The notes: generated by a model not told the origin, from the letters alone. A DNA stretch of 64,000 nt from Lutibacter oricola (GCF_900106565.1 NZ_FNNJ01000001.1:434001-498000), one strand, 5' to 3'; shown: positions 9,106 through 19,586, counted from the first letter of the stretch. Numbers and translations are program-made.

Positions 9106-12100
9106 TTGAAAAAGAAAAAGATAGTTAATTTATATTTTTTAGTGTTATTTTTAAGTTTAGCTGTCTCGCAGCTAAATGCGCAAGCTCCACCTCCGCCAGG
9201 AACTCCTCCAGGTAAAAAAGCTGATTCTACTGAAGTAATAAAAAAAGTAGATTCTTTAAAATACCCTTTTAAAAGGAATGATGTTGGAAGTTTGTTTTTA
9301 TCAGACCCTTCAAAATCAGAAATAATATACGATACCGATTTAAAACAATATGTAATTGTTGAAAAAATTGGTGATTACTCAATTAGGCGTCCAATTTACA
9401 TGTCGCAAGAAGACTATAAAGAGTATAAGCTTAAAAAAGATATGTTGGGTTATTATAAGAAAAAAATTAGCGCAACAAACAGTAAAAAGAAAGGAGCAGC
9501 GGATGCTCAAAAAGATTTATTACCTACGTATTATGTAAATTCTAACTTTTTCGAATCTATATTTGGTGGTAATACTATTGAAGTTAACCCTTCAGGTTCT
9601 GTATTAGTTAAAATGGGTGCTTTGTACCAAAAGGTAGATAACCCTCAACTTTCCGAAAGAAATAGAAGTAGTTTTACATTTGATTTTGATCAAGAAATAA
9701 GTGCAAGTATTCAAGCAAAAGTTGGTACTCGTTTAAAAGTTGGTGCGCAGTACGATACGCAATCAACATTCAACTTTCAAAATCAAATTAAATTAGAATT
9801 TACGCCAACTGAAGATGATATTTTACAGAAAGTTGAAGTTGGTAATGTTAGTATGCCTCTAAAAAACTCTTTAATTGTAGGTGCTCAAAGCTTATTTGGT
9901 GTTAAAACACAATTAAAGTTTGGTAATACAACGGTTACAGGAGTGTTTGCAGAACAAAAATCACAAACTCGTTCCGTTTCAGCGGAAGGAGGTTCTACAA
10001 TTCAAGAATTCGAAATGCAAGCTTCGGATTATGATGCAAATCGTCACTTCTTTTTATCTCAATACTTTAAAGATAATTATAACACAGCAATGTTACAGTA
10101 CCCGTTAATTAATAGTACTGTAAATATTACAAAAGTTGAAGTTTGGGTTACCAACAGAAATGCAACAACTGTAGATATTAGAAATATTGTAGCACTTGCC
10201 GATTTAGGTGAAGCAGATGCAACTAATATTGGACCTGCAAATGTTATTCCGGTAGGTGGAGAGCTTTTACCTTCAAATACAGCTAATAATATTTCAGATA
10301 TTTTAACAACAACAAATCCTGTAAGAAGTATATCTACAGTAAGTGATGGAGTTGCACCTTATTCTATGCAGCAAGGTAGAGATTATTCTGTACTAGAAAA
10401 CGCTATTAAATTGCGCCCAGATGAATTTACAATTCACAGGCAATTAGGATTTATATCTTTAAATAGAAGATTAACAGATTCTGATGTGTTAGCGGTTTCT
10501 TTTGAATATACGGTTAATGGAGAATCTCAAGTTTATAGAGTTGGAGAATTTACGAGTGATGGTATTATTGCTCCAGAAAATATTGTTGTAAAATTATTGC
10601 GTAGTGAAATCATTAGTACAGAAACTCCAATGTGGGATTTAATGATGAAAAACGTATACTCGCTGCAAACATATAGAATGAATTCTGATGGTTTTAGATT
10701 GGAATTGTTGTATAGAGACGATGAAACTGGGGTAGCAATTAATACCTTACAAAATGCGCAAACTACGGGGTTTAGTGATAAAACAATATTAAACTTATTA
10801 AATGTAGATAGGTTAGACCAAAATCAGTTTGAAACACCAGAGGGTGATGGTTATTTTGATTATGTTGAAGGTTCAACGGTAAATTCAGAAAATGGGTATA
10901 TAATATTTCCAACAGTACGACCTTTTGGAGCTGCACTAGGAACTAAACTGACCAATACTGAAGATGCAACATATATTTTTAACGAGCTATATGATCTTAC
11001 CCAAGTTGAAGCTAAAAACAGTTATCAAAATAAAGATAAATATTTAATTAAAGGTTACCATAAGTCTGAAAGTTCAAACGGAATTCCTCTAGGAGCTTTT
11101 AATGTGCCTCAAGGTTCGGTTAGAGTTACTACAGGAGGTCGAGAACTAGTTGAAGGAGTAGATTTTGTTGTAGATTACCAAATGGGTAGAGTACAAATTG
11201 TAAACCCTAGTTTAGAGGCTTCTAATGCACCAATTGAAGTTTCAGTAGAAAATAATGCCGCATTTAATCTTCAAACAAAACGTTTTTTAGGTGTTGATAT
11301 AGAACATAAGTTTTCTGATAAATTTGTTGCTGGTGCTACATTTTTAAATTTAAATGAAAAGCCAATAACTCAAAAAGCTGTTTTTGGTCAAGAACCAATT
11401 AATAATACTATTTTTGGTTTAAACGCAAGTTATGGTAACGAAGTGCCTTTTTTAACAAAACTGGTTAATAAATTACCAAATATAGATACCGATGCAATTT
11501 CAAACTTTTCTATTAGAGGAGATTTTGCATACTTAAAACCTGGTTCGCCAAAAAGAATTGAACAGGATGGAGAAGCAACTTCATATGTAGATGATTTTGA
11601 AGGTTCTCAAATACCTTTAGAAATAAAGTCAATTCAGCAATGGCATTTGGCAAGTACGCCACAATACCAAGATAATTTTAACTTTAATGGTAACGCTACA
11701 GATTTATCATACGGTTATAAAAGAGCAAAGCTTTCGTGGTATATAATTGATCCTTTATTTTATGGTGGTAGTTCAACAAAACCAGATAATATAGATAATG
11801 ATGAGTTATCTAGAGCTGAGGTAAGAAGAGTAAGATATGAAGAATTGTTCCCTGAACAAGAATTAGATTTAACACAATCTACCATTGTTAGAACTTTTGA
11901 TTTAGCTTACTTTCCAAATGAAAGAGGAAGTTATAATTTTGATGAAAGTAATGTTGGTGCAGATGGTAAATTTACAGATCCAGAAGAACGTTGGGGAGGT
12001 ATTACTAGAGCGTTAAATACAACAAACTTTGAGCAATCTAATGTTGAGTATATTCAGTTTTGGTTAATGGATCCTTACGAGCATTATTCAATTACAAATG

Positions 12101-15100
12101 AAGAAGGTTTACCAGCAGGAGTTGATCCAAGTAATATTTTAAACCAAGTTGGTGATTTATATTTTAACCTAGGTAATATATCTGAAGATGTATTGAAAGA
12201 TGGTAGAAAAATGTATGAAAACGGATTGCCAGTAGATGCGTTAGATACTAATTTTGAAGATACAACTTGGGGTAGAATTCCTACAAACCAATCTTTATTG
12301 TATGCTTTTAGCGATAGTGATAGCGAACGTAAAAATCAAGATGTTGGTTTTGATGGTTTAGATGATGAAGGTGAGTTGGCAAAATTTGGTAGTGGTTTTG
12401 GAGCAGATCCATCAAACGATAATTATAGTTATTATAGAAGTTCAGAATATGATAATACAGATGCTTCAATTTTAACAAGATATAAGAAATACAATAATAC
12501 ACAAGGAAACTCGCCAACCAATAATTTATCTACAGAAAGTTACCCAACTTCTGCAACAACATACCCAGATACTGAGGATATAAACAAGGATCAAACAATG
12601 AATTCTGTTGAAAGTTATTATCAGTATAAAGTTTCTATGAATAAAAATGATTTAGTTGTTGGACAAAATCATATTGTTGATGAAAAATATGTAGATGTTG
12701 AGTTAGAAGATGGAAGTGAAAAAAAATACAGATGGTTACAATTTAGAATTCAGATTGCAACACCAGATGAAACAATAAATGGTATTACTGGTTATAATTC
12801 TATACGTTTTATGCGTATGTTTTTAACCAAATTTAAAATGCCGGTTGTATTACGTTTTGGAGAACTACAATTAGTACGTGGAGATTGGAGACGTTATACA
12901 AAAACATTAGATGAGGCTATTAATCCATCACAAGATTTATCAAATGCAGATTTGCAAAATTTTGAAGTAGGAGTAGTTAATATTCAAGAAAACGAAGATA
13001 GAATTCCAATTAATTACGTTTTACCTCCTGGAATTGAACGAGAAGTTTTAAGAGGAAGTACAACACTTCAGCAACAAAACGAGCAAAGTTTATCTTTAAA
13101 AGTTTCGGATTTAGAAGAAAACGAAATTAGAGGAATTTATAAAAATGTAAGCGTAGATTTAAACATGTATAAACATTTAAAATTGTTTTTACATGCCGAA
13201 GGAATTCAAACAAAATCTCAAGTTCAAGATGGTGAATTAAAAGCAATAGTTAGAATTGGTAGTGATTTAGATGATAACTTCTATCAATTAGAAAAACTAT
13301 TAAATATATCTGATTATGGTGTTACGGCTAGAGATGAAGTATGGCCTACAGACAATAATTTAGATGTACTTTTAGAAAATTTAGGTAAATTAAAACTGTT
13401 ACGTTTTAATGACGGTGAAGTATCTAACGTTTTATATCCTGCCGAAGGAATGCCTTCTCCAATTGAAGGTTTGGAAGGTTATGATATTAGAGTAAAAGGT
13501 AGTCCTAATTTATCGAACATTAAAACAATAATGTTAGGTGTAAAAAATGTTTCAGCTACACCTCAAAGTGCAGAAATTTGGTTTAATGAAATGCGTGTTG
13601 CAGAATTTGATAATGAAGGTGGTTGGGCTGCAGTTGTTAGTGCCGATGCAAATTTTGCCGATTTTGCAGATGTTTCTGTAACAGGAAGAATGGAAACGCA
13701 AGGTTTTGGAGGTATTGAGCAGCGTGTAAATGAGCGTAGCCAAGAAGATACAAAATCGTACGATTTAGTAACCAATGTAAATTTAGGACAATTATTACCT
13801 AAAAAATGGGGTGTTGAGCTACCATTAAATTATAGTATTTCTGAAGCAGTTGCTGACCCTAAATACGATCCACAATATCAAGATGTTTTGTTTGACGAAG
13901 CTAAAGATATTAATCCAAATAGTAAAAATGCCAGAGATTATACAAAAAGAAGAAGTATTAGCTTAATTAATGTTAGAAAGCAACGTAATCCAGAAAGTAC
14001 AAGTAAGCAACGTTTTTATTCTGTAGAAAATTTATCTGTTTCTGGAGCTTATAATGAGAACTTCCACAAAGATTATAATGTTCAAAAGGATTTAGAGCAA
14101 AATATGAGAGCTTCGGCAAATTACAATCATAGTTTTGAGGCTAAAACAATTGAACCTTTTAAAAATTTAAAAATTCTAGATAAAAAGTATTTAAAGTTTA
14201 TAAAAGATTTTAATGTAAACTTGTTACCATCTACAATTTCAGTAAATTCAAATATTTATAGAAGTTATTCGGAGCAATTATCAAGAAGTTTAGTGGCAGA
14301 TTTACCAAGTTTACCAACATTAGAGCAGCGTAATTATTTATTTGATTGGGACTATAATATTGGATATAACCTTACAAAATCGTTACAATTCAATTTTAGA
14401 GCAAGTAATAACTATGTATATGATAACTTCGAAGGAGAAGAAGTAGATATTTTTGAAAGATTTTTCTCTATTGGAAGACCAGACCATTATCACCAATCTT
14501 TAAACGGTACTTATAAATTACCTTTAGATAAATTACCATTGATTAATTTTATTAAAGCCGATTATGCATATACAGCAGATTTTGACTGGCAAGCAGCATC
14601 ACAATCATATGTAGATCAGGTTGGGAATGTTATACAAAATGCAAATACACATACTTGGGGAGCCGATGTAGATTTTAATAAGTTCTATAAAAATATAGGG
14701 TTAGATAAATTATTTACTAAAAAATCTAAAGCATCTAAGGTTGCATCTAAAGCAGGTACAGCATTGCCAGCAATGAGAAGGAGTAGCGTTAAAAAGAAAC
14801 CTAAAACTTTAGGAGGTAAAATTGGCCAAACATTTTATGGCTTGCTAACTTCAATTAAAAAAGCAAGATTTAATTATAGCGAAAACAATGGTACTTATTT
14901 ACCAGGTTATGTTCCAGAAATAGGGTTTTTAGGTAGAGATTCTTACAATGGTAGTTTAGCACCAAGTTTAGGATTCGTTTTTGGTAGTCAGGTAGATATT
15001 AGACAAAAAGCTATTGAAAACGGTTGGTTGTTATCTAGAACTGAAGATGATGCTTATTATAACAGAACGTATAGCAGAACACATTTAAATAAGTTTGATG

Positions 15101-16155
15101 TAAATATTACTGTAGAGCCAATTAAAAACCTCGATATTCAATTTAGAGGTAATAAAACATACACAAAAAACACATCTCAGCAAATGGATGTTGTTAACAA
15201 TAGTTTAATTGAAGATTCGCCTGTTTCGGAATATGGTAACTTTAGTATTAGCTACAATATGTTGGGTAGTTCTTTTAAAGATGTAGATGCTAATTTTGAA
15301 GAGTTTAAAGCAAATAGAGCTATTATTGCACAGCGACTGGCTCAAAGTAAAAATCAAGATATATCAGGTTATGGATTAACTAGCCAACAAGTAATGTTAC
15401 CTGCGTTTTTAGCTGCCTATACAGGAAAAGAAGCTTCAGGTGTAAAATTAGATGCGTTTAGAAATATTCCAATTCCAGGATGGCAATTAGATTATAAAGG
15501 TTTTATGAAACTAAAGTGGTTTAAAAAACGCTTTAGAAGTTTTTCAATATCTCATAGTTATAACTCGTTATATTCTATTACTAATTTTACTAATAATTTA
15601 GAGTTCGATGCTAACAATATTAATAATACGGATATTGCAGGTAACTACTTTAATGAAACCTTGTTTACCAATGTTAACTTAGTTGAAGAATTTTCACCAT
15701 TAATTAAGGTGGATGTAAAAATGAAAAACTCAGTTTCATTTAGTGGAAGAATAAATACAGATAGAGGTTTAACATTAAATTTTAATAATAATACCATTAC
15801 CCAAGTTAAAGGAACCGAGTATGTTGTTGGATTAGGGTATAGAATTAAAGATTTACCTATGAGCTTTAATTTTGGAGGTAAAAAGACTAAAATTAAAGGA
15901 GATTTAAACCTTAGAGCCGATTTATCTTTAAGAGATAATGAAACCATTATAAGAGCAATTGATGAAGATAATGATCAAGTAACTGGAGGTCAACGATTAT
16001 TATCATTAAAATTCTTTGCAGATTATGCCTTGAGCAGAAATTTAACAGCATCATTTTATTTCGATCAAAGTTCATCGCAATATGCAATTTCAACAACTTT
16101 TCCAAGACAATCAATTAGCTCTGGGTTAAGTGTTAGATACATTTTAGGAAATTAA
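9106..16155 (+). CDS. sprA: T9SS outer-membrane translocon protein SprA (gliding motility)
   Basis: At 2349 residues this is the size of SprA/Sov, the giant 36-strand beta-barrel pore of the type IX secretion system. It begins with a signal peptide ending near LNAQ and a proline-rich APPPPGTPPG stretch. The body contains repeated amphipathic beta-strand segments and SprA signatures such as SYVDDFEGSQIPL, LSWYIIDPLF and WFNEMRVAEFDNEGGWA; it ends with a barrel-like RYILGN. The start is TTG at 9106, immediately after the ruvA stop, and the signal peptide follows directly. SprA exports proteins carrying C-terminal sorting domains, and at least three such cargo proteins are encoded in this window (41690-45511). 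The placement after ruvA and before gcvH matches other Flavobacteriaceae. Confidence 0.96.
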   Translation: MKKKKIVNLYFLVLFLSLAVSQLNAQAPPPPGTPPGKKADSTEVIKKVDSLKYPFKRNDVGSLFLSDPSKSEIIYDTDLKQYVIVEKIGDYSIRRPIYMSQEDYKEYKLKKDMLGYYKKKISATNSKKKGAADAQKDLLPTYYVNSNFFESIFGGNTIEVNPSGSVLVKMGALYQKVDNPQLSERNRSSFTFDFDQEISASIQAKVGTRLKVGAQYDTQSTFNFQNQIKLEFTPTEDDILQKVEVGNVSMPLKNSLIVGAQSLFGVKTQLKFGNTTVTGVFAEQKSQTRSVSAEGGSTIQEFEMQASDYDANRHFFLSQYFKDNYNTAMLQYPLINSTVNITKVEVWVTNRNATTVDIRNIVALADLGEADATNIGPANVIPVGGELLPSNTANNISDILTTTNPVRSISTVSDGVAPYSMQQGRDYSVLENAIKLRPDEFTIHRQLGFISLNRRLTDSDVLAVSFEYTVNGESQVYRVGEFTSDGIIAPENIVVKLLRSEIISTETPMWDLMMKNVYSLQTYRMNSDGFRLELLYRDDETGVAINTLQNAQTTGFSDKTILNLLNVDRLDQNQFETPEGDGYFDYVEGSTVNSENGYIIFPTVRPFGAALGTKLTNTEDATYIFNELYDLTQVEAKNSYQNKDKYLIKGYHKSESSNGIPLGAFNVPQGSVRVTTGGRELVEGVDFVVDYQMGRVQIVNPSLEASNAPIEVSVENNAAFNLQTKRFLGVDIEHKFSDKFVAGATFLNLNEKPITQKAVFGQEPINNTIFGLNASYGNEVPFLTKLVNKLPNIDTDAISNFSIRGDFAYLKPGSPKRIEQDGEATSYVDDFEGSQIPLEIKSIQQWHLASTPQYQDNFNFNGNATDLSYGYKRAKLSWYIIDPLFYGGSSTKPDNIDNDELSRAEVRRVRYEELFPEQELDLTQSTIVRTFDLAYFPNERGSYNFDESNVGADGKFTDPEERWGGITRALNTTNFEQSNVEYIQFWLMDPYEHYSITNEEGLPAGVDPSNILNQVGDLYFNLGNISEDVLKDGRKMYENGLPVDALDTNFEDTTWGRIPTNQSLLYAFSDSDSERKNQDVGFDGLDDEGELAKFGSGFGADPSNDNYSYYRSSEYDNTDASILTRYKKYNNTQGNSPTNNLSTESYPTSATTYPDTEDINKDQTMNSVESYYQYKVSMNKNDLVVGQNHIVDEKYVDVELEDGSEKKYRWLQFRIQIATPDETINGITGYNSIRFMRMFLTKFKMPVVLRFGELQLVRGDWRRYTKTLDEAINPSQDLSNADLQNFEVGVVNIQENEDRIPINYVLPPGIEREVLRGSTTLQQQNEQSLSLKVSDLEENEIRGIYKNVSVDLNMYKHLKLFLHAEGIQTKSQVQDGELKAIVRIGSDLDDNFYQLEKLLNISDYGVTARDEVWPTDNNLDVLLENLGKLKLLRFNDGEVSNVLYPAEGMPSPIEGLEGYDIRVKGSPNLSNIKTIMLGVKNVSATPQSAEIWFNEMRVAEFDNEGGWAAVVSADANFADFADVSVTGRMETQGFGGIEQRVNERSQEDTKSYDLVTNVNLGQLLPKKWGVELPLNYSISEAVADPKYDPQYQDVLFDEAKDINPNSKNARDYTKRRSISLINVRKQRNPESTSKQRFYSVENLSVSGAYNENFHKDYNVQKDLEQNMRASANYNHSFEAKTIEPFKNLKILDKKYLKFIKDFNVNLLPSTISVNSNIYRSYSEQLSRSLVADLPSLPTLEQRNYLFDWDYNIGYNLTKSLQFNFRASNNYVYDNFEGEEVDIFERFFSIGRPDHYHQSLNGTYKLPLDKLPLINFIKADYAYTADFDWQAASQSYVDQVGNVIQNANTHTWGADVDFNKFYKNIGLDKLFTKKSKASKVASKAGTALPAMRRSSVKKKPKTLGGKIGQTFYGLLTSIKKARFNYSENNGTYLPGYVPEIGFLGRDSYNGSLAPSLGFVFGSQVDIRQKAIENGWLLSRTEDDAYYNRTYSRTHLNKFDVNITVEPIKNLDIQFRGNKTYTKNTSQQMDVVNNSLIEDSPVSEYGNFSISYNMLGSSFKDVDANFEEFKANRAIIAQRLAQSKNQDISGYGLTSQQVMLPAFLAAYTGKEASGVKLDAFRNIPIPGWQLDYKGFMKLKWFKKRFRSFSISHSYNSLYSITNFTNNLEFDANNINNTDIAGNYFNETLFTNVNLVEEFSPLIKVDVKMKNSVSFSGRINTDRGLTLNFNNNTITQVKGTEYVVGLGYRIKDLPMSFNFGGKKTKIKGDLNLRADLSLRDNETIIRAIDEDNDQVTGGQRLLSLKFFADYALSRNLTASFYFDQSSSQYAISTTFPRQSISSGLSVRYILGN

Positions 16156-16179
16156 ATTAACATAAATAAAAATAGAAAA

Positions 16180-16560
16180 ATGAATATACCATCTGAATTA
16201 AAATACACAAAAGATCACGAGTGGATTAAAATTGAAGGCGAAATTGCTACTGTAGGTATTACAGATTTTGCACAAAAAGAACTTGGAGATATTGTTTATG
16301 TAGATGTTGATACTGTAGATGAAACAGTAGAAAAAGATGAAGTGTTTGGATCAGTAGAAGCTGTAAAAACAGTTTCAGACTTGTTTATGCCATTGTCTGG
16401 TGAAGTAACAGAATTAAATGAAGTGCTAGAAGATGAGCCAGAAAAAGTAAATACAGATCCTTACGGTGATGGTTGGATGATTAAAATTTCTATTTCAAAT
16501 GTTTCAGAAATTGAAGGTTTATTATCTGCAGAAGCATATCAAGAACTAATAGGTGCGTAA
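16180..16560 (+). CDS. gcvH: Glycine cleavage system H protein
   Basis: The 126-residue protein is a standard GcvH. It has YTKDHEWI at the N-terminus, [17 protein letters not shown], and the lipoylation motif [11 protein letters not shown] with the acceptor Lys at residue 63. Family knowledge: the lipoyl arm shuttles the methylamine group between the P and T proteins. P and T proteins are not in this window. The stop codon region overlaps the GTG start of the following VanZ-like gene by 8 nt, implying translational coupling. Confidence 0.96.
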   Translation: MNIPSELKYTKDHEWIKIEGEIATVGITDFAQKELGDIVYVDVDTVDETVEKDEVFGSVEAVKTVSDLFMPLSGEVTELNEVLEDEPEKVNTDPYGDGWMIKISISNVSEIEGLLSAEAYQELIGA

Positions 16561-16918
16561 ACTATTTTTAATAACAGCAATTTTAATAACAGCAGCAATA
16601 ACAGTTGGAAGTTTAATTTCAATTCAAAGCTCTATAAAAATAAATGTTACTAATTCAGATAAGCTAGTTCATTTTGGCGCTTATGCTATTTTAACATTAA
16701 ATTGGTTGTTGGTTATTAAAAATCATTCTAATTTACGTAAAAAAGTAGTTTTTGTTGCTTTTAGTGTTTTAATCTATGGCATAGTTATTGAGGCTTTACA
16801 AGGAGCCTTAACAGCTTATAGACAAGCAGATTATTTAGATATTTTAGCAAATTCTGTAGGAATAATTACCGCAGTTCTTGTTTTTATGAAGGTTTTTGTA
16901 AAATATCAACGTAATTAA
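16553..16918 (+). CDS. VanZ-like family small membrane protein
   Basis: The 121-residue protein has about four hydrophobic segments. The pattern [17 protein letters not shown] followed by [26 protein letters not shown] matches the VanZ-like family (conserved D/H in the first loop, Q and AD..D..AN in the second). The start is GTG at 16553 within the last codons of gcvH. This gene commonly follows gcvH in flavobacteria. Its function is unknown; VanZ itself gives teicoplanin resistance, but that should not be transferred to this protein. Confidence 0.8.
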   Translation: MRKLFLITAILITAAITVGSLISIQSSIKINVTNSDKLVHFGAYAILTLNWLLVIKNHSNLRKKVVFVAFSVLIYGIVIEALQGALTAYRQADYLDILANSVGIITAVLVFMKVFVKYQRN

Positions 16919-16982
16919 AATAAATTTAGTTGTAAAAGTTGTATTAAAATTATTAAATTAGCACACGTTAAAAATTAAAGAG

Positions 16983-17702
16983 ATGCAAATCAAGAAGAAT
17001 CCAAAAGCAAACCTAGAAAACTATAGCAAATTGTTTATGCAATTAGGTTTAGTGTTAGCACTACTAATTGTGTACTTAGCAATTGAAAAAAAGACCTACG
17101 ATAGAGTAATTGACGATTTAGGTCCTGTAGTTTTGAATATGGAAGATGAAGAACAAGTTGTTGAGATTGAGCAAGTAAAACCTCCAGAGCAAAAAACTCC
17201 ACCACCACCAACTCCAGATAAAATTGAAGTTGTTGAAGATGAAGAGGAAGTTGAGGAGACTGTAATTGAATCTACTGAAACAGATGAAGAAGAAGCTGTT
17301 GAGGTTGAAGAAATTATTGAAGTAGAGGAAGAAGAAGAAGTAATTGAAGATGTACCATTTGCAATTATTGAAGATGTTCCTGTATATCCAGGTTGTAAAG
17401 GAAGCAAAGCTAAGTTGAAGCAGTGTTTACAAGAAAAAATTACAAAGCACGTAAATAGAAAATTTAATTCAGAATTAGCGTCTGATTTAGGTTTAGCTCC
17501 AGGTGTAAAACGTATTTTTGTTATGTTTAAAATTGACAAAACAGGAAGCATTACAGGAGTTCAAGCTCGTGCACCACACAAAAAATTACAGGCAGAAGCA
17601 ATTAGAGTAGTAAAATTATTACCTAAAATGAAGCCAGGTAAACAACGTGGTAGACCAGTTGGTGTAAAATATAGTTTACCAATTGCCTTTAAAGTAGAAT
17701 AG
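16983..17702 (+). CDS. TonB-like energy transducer, tandem paralogue 1
   Basis: The 239-residue protein has a short cytosolic N-terminus (KKNPKANLENYSKLF), one membrane helix at about 20-38 (LGLVLALLIVYLAI), a periplasmic linker rich in Pro, Glu and Val (PPPPTPDK, then EEEEEV runs) and a C-terminal TonB domain (about 130-239; FVMFKIDKTGSITGVQARAP, LLPKMKPGKQRGRPVGVKYSLPI). A motif IEDVPVYPGCKG marks the linker-domain junction. Family knowledge: couples proton motive force through ExbB/ExbD to outer-membrane receptors; those partners are not in the window. It is the first of three tandem paralogues and ends with a strong terminator. Confidence 0.88.
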   Translation: MQIKKNPKANLENYSKLFMQLGLVLALLIVYLAIEKKTYDRVIDDLGPVVLNMEDEEQVVEIEQVKPPEQKTPPPPTPDKIEVVEDEEEVEETVIESTETDEEEAVEVEEIIEVEEEEEVIEDVPFAIIEDVPVYPGCKGSKAKLKQCLQEKITKHVNRKFNSELASDLGLAPGVKRIFVMFKIDKTGSITGVQARAPHKKLQAEAIRVVKLLPKMKPGKQRGRPVGVKYSLPIAFKVE

Positions 17703-17729
17703 TGTAAAACACATATTTATATAAATTAA

Positions 17730-17758
17730 AAGCTCAACCATACGGTTGAGCTTTTTTT
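17730..17758 (+). terminator. Intrinsic terminator after TonB-like paralogue 1
   Basis: A perfect 10-bp stem AAGCTCAACC/GGTTGAGCTT with a 4-nt loop ATAC is followed by a run of T. It lies 28 bp after the stop of the upstream gene and separates the first TonB-like gene from the second. Confidence 0.9.
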
Positions 17759-17894
17759 TGGCATGCTCTTTGATATTAACATAATATTAACAAATATCCG
17801 ATTTTTAAATATGCTATAATTTAAATTTCAATTCCACTCAAAATAAATAATTACATGGCATTCTTTAAAAATGGATACATTAAACTTAAATATT

Positions 17895-18620
17895 ATGAGA
17901 TTAAAAAAGCACCCAAAAGCAAATTTAGAGAATTACTCTAAATTATTCGTACAATTAGGCTTAGTTTTATCATTAGCCATTACTTACTTCTTAATTCAAA
18001 GCAAAACATACGCTAAAGATATTGTTGCGTATAACGACACTGGAAGGACTATAGTAGAGGATGATACCAAACAAATCGATTACATTTTAGAAGAACCACC
18101 AAAGCCTAAAGAAGTAAAACCTGTGGTAGACCTTTCCAAGTTAGACCAAAAGAAAGATGATGAAGTTATTGAAGAAACTGACTTTAAAATTATAGATATT
18201 GATGCTCCTGTAACAGAGCCAGTATTTGAAAATACTCCTATTATAGAAGATCCTATAATTGAAGATGTTCCTTTTACTCTAATTGAAGATGTTCCTGTTT
18301 TTCCTGGTTGTGTAGGTAATACAAATAAAGAAAAAAGAGATTGTTTTAATAAAAAAATGAACAAGTTTATCAATAAGAAGTTTAATGGAGAATTGGCTAA
18401 TGAGTTAGGTTTAAGTCCTGGAGTACAGCGTATTTTTACTATGTTTAAAATAGATAAAAATGGAAACATAGTAGATATTAAAGCAAGAGCACCACATAAA
18501 AAACTTCAAGAAGAAGCTATAAGAGTTATTAGGTTGTTGCCAAAAATGAAACCAGGTATGCAACGTAAAGTAGCCGTTGGAGTGAAATATTCAATTCCAA
18601 TTACATTTCAAATTCAATAA
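17895..18620 (+). CDS. TonB-like energy transducer, tandem paralogue 2
   Basis: This has the same architecture as its neighbours: N-terminal MRLKKHPKANLENYSKLF, one membrane helix (LGLVLSLAITYFLI), a charged linker, the junction motif IEDVPVFPGCVG, and a TonB C-terminal domain with IFTMFKIDKNGNI, ARAPHKKLQEEAIRVIRLLP and MKPGMQRKVAVGVKYSIPI. I chose the ATG at 17895 because it aligns with the start of paralogue 1; an in-frame ATG at 17871 would add eight residues. The linker is less acidic and more aspartate/proline mixed than in paralogues 1 and 3. It has its own upstream region after the terminator at 17730-17758. Confidence 0.86.
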   Translation: MRLKKHPKANLENYSKLFVQLGLVLSLAITYFLIQSKTYAKDIVAYNDTGRTIVEDDTKQIDYILEEPPKPKEVKPVVDLSKLDQKKDDEVIEETDFKIIDIDAPVTEPVFENTPIIEDPIIEDVPFTLIEDVPVFPGCVGNTNKEKRDCFNKKMNKFINKKFNGELANELGLSPGVQRIFTMFKIDKNGNIVDIKARAPHKKLQEEAIRVIRLLPKMKPGMQRKVAVGVKYSIPITFQIQ

Positions 18621-18786
18621 AAAATAGATTAACACATTGGTTTTTATAACTTTAATTCGTAACTTTAGTAGGAACTTAATCTTGTAAGATGTTTTATACA
18701 TCTTGTATCTAGCATCAAACATTATATAAAATTAGCTACGCGGGTAGTTTATATTCGTTTTCGTGTTTAACTTAAAACGTTTGAAA

Positions 18787-19521
18787 ATGGAAATTAAAAA
18801 ATATCCAGATGCAACTTTAGAGAATTATAGTAAAATATTGATCCAATTAGGCTTGGTTTTATCACTTTTTTTGGTGTACGAGTTTATGACTTACAAATCG
18901 TATCAAAAACCAGTGAAAGAATTAACTGGGACTTTTGTTACTCTTGAAGAAGATGAGCAAATAGTAGATATAAAACCTGTTGAAGTTGAAGTAAATAAGC
19001 AATCGAAAGTTGTAATTCCTGATAAAATAGTAAAGGTAGATGATGAGGTTGATGTTGTTGAAACCATAATAGAATCTACTGAAACTGACGAATCTGATGC
19101 TATTATTGTAAAAGAAACTACTAATAATATTGTTGAGGTAGAAGAAGAAGAAGTAATTGTTGAAGATGTACCATTTGTTATTATTGAAAATGTTCCAGTA
19201 TTTCCTGGATGCACCGGAAATAATAAACAATTAAGAGCTTGCTTTTCTGATAGAATTTCAAAATTTGTATCAAAAAGATTTAACGTAAATATGGCAACAG
19301 AACTAGGTTTACAAAGTGGAAGTATTCAAAGAATATATGTAATGTTTAAAATAGACCATAACGGAAATATTACAAATATTATGGCAAGAGCACCACATAA
19401 AAAACTTAAAGAAGAGGCTGTTCGAGTAATTAAATTACTGCCAACAATGGCTCCTGGTAGACAACGAGGAAAGGCTGTTGGTGTAAAATATGGATTGCCA
19501 ATTGTGTTTAAAGTGGAATAA
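18787..19521 (+). CDS. TonB-like energy transducer, tandem paralogue 3
   Basis: Third tandem copy. The preferred ATG at 18787 gives MEIKKYPDATLENYSKI, aligned with paralogue 1; an in-frame ATG at 18763 would add eight residues. A single membrane helix (LGLVLSLFLVYEFM) is followed by a Val/Glu/Asp-rich linker and the junction IENVPVFPGCTG, then the TonB domain with IYVMFKIDHNGNI, ARAPHKKLKEEAVRVIKLLP and GRQRGKAVGVKYGLPIVF. Linker phrases such as VETIIESTETDE are shared with paralogue 1 (VEETVIESTETDE), so copies 1 and 3 look closer to each other than to copy 2. It ends in a strong terminator. Confidence 0.86.
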   Translation: MEIKKYPDATLENYSKILIQLGLVLSLFLVYEFMTYKSYQKPVKELTGTFVTLEEDEQIVDIKPVEVEVNKQSKVVIPDKIVKVDDEVDVVETIIESTETDESDAIIVKETTNNIVEVEEEEVIVEDVPFVIIENVPVFPGCTGNNKQLRACFSDRISKFVSKRFNVNMATELGLQSGSIQRIYVMFKIDHNGNITNIMARAPHKKLKEEAVRVIKLLPTMAPGRQRGKAVGVKYGLPIVFKVE

Positions 19522-19540
19522 AATTAAATTTTAAATAGAG

Positions 19541-19565
19541 AATCCCGCAATAGCGGGATTTTTTA
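19541..19565 (+). terminator. Intrinsic terminator after TonB-like paralogue 3
   Basis: A perfect 8-bp stem AATCCCGC/GCGGGATT with loop AATA is followed by a T run. It lies 19 bp after the TonB-like stop codon. Confidence 0.9.
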
Positions 19566-19586
19566 TGTTTATGCATAAGAATAACT

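Noticed and set aside
15645..15947. 100-residue minus-strand ORF within sprA
   Set aside because: Antisense shadow of the SprA barrel; the sense strand is conserved and intact.
17096..17551. 151-residue minus-strand ORF rich in Ser and Thr
   Set aside because: It is the antisense reading of the Glu/Val-rich TonB linker, which produces low-complexity Ser/Thr runs. The same happens at 18080-18469 and 18903-19214.
18680..18715. Short hairpin AAGATG/CATCTT between TonB-like copies 2 and 3
   Set aside because: Only a 6-bp stem in AT-rich DNA with no T tail, so not strong enough to call a terminator.
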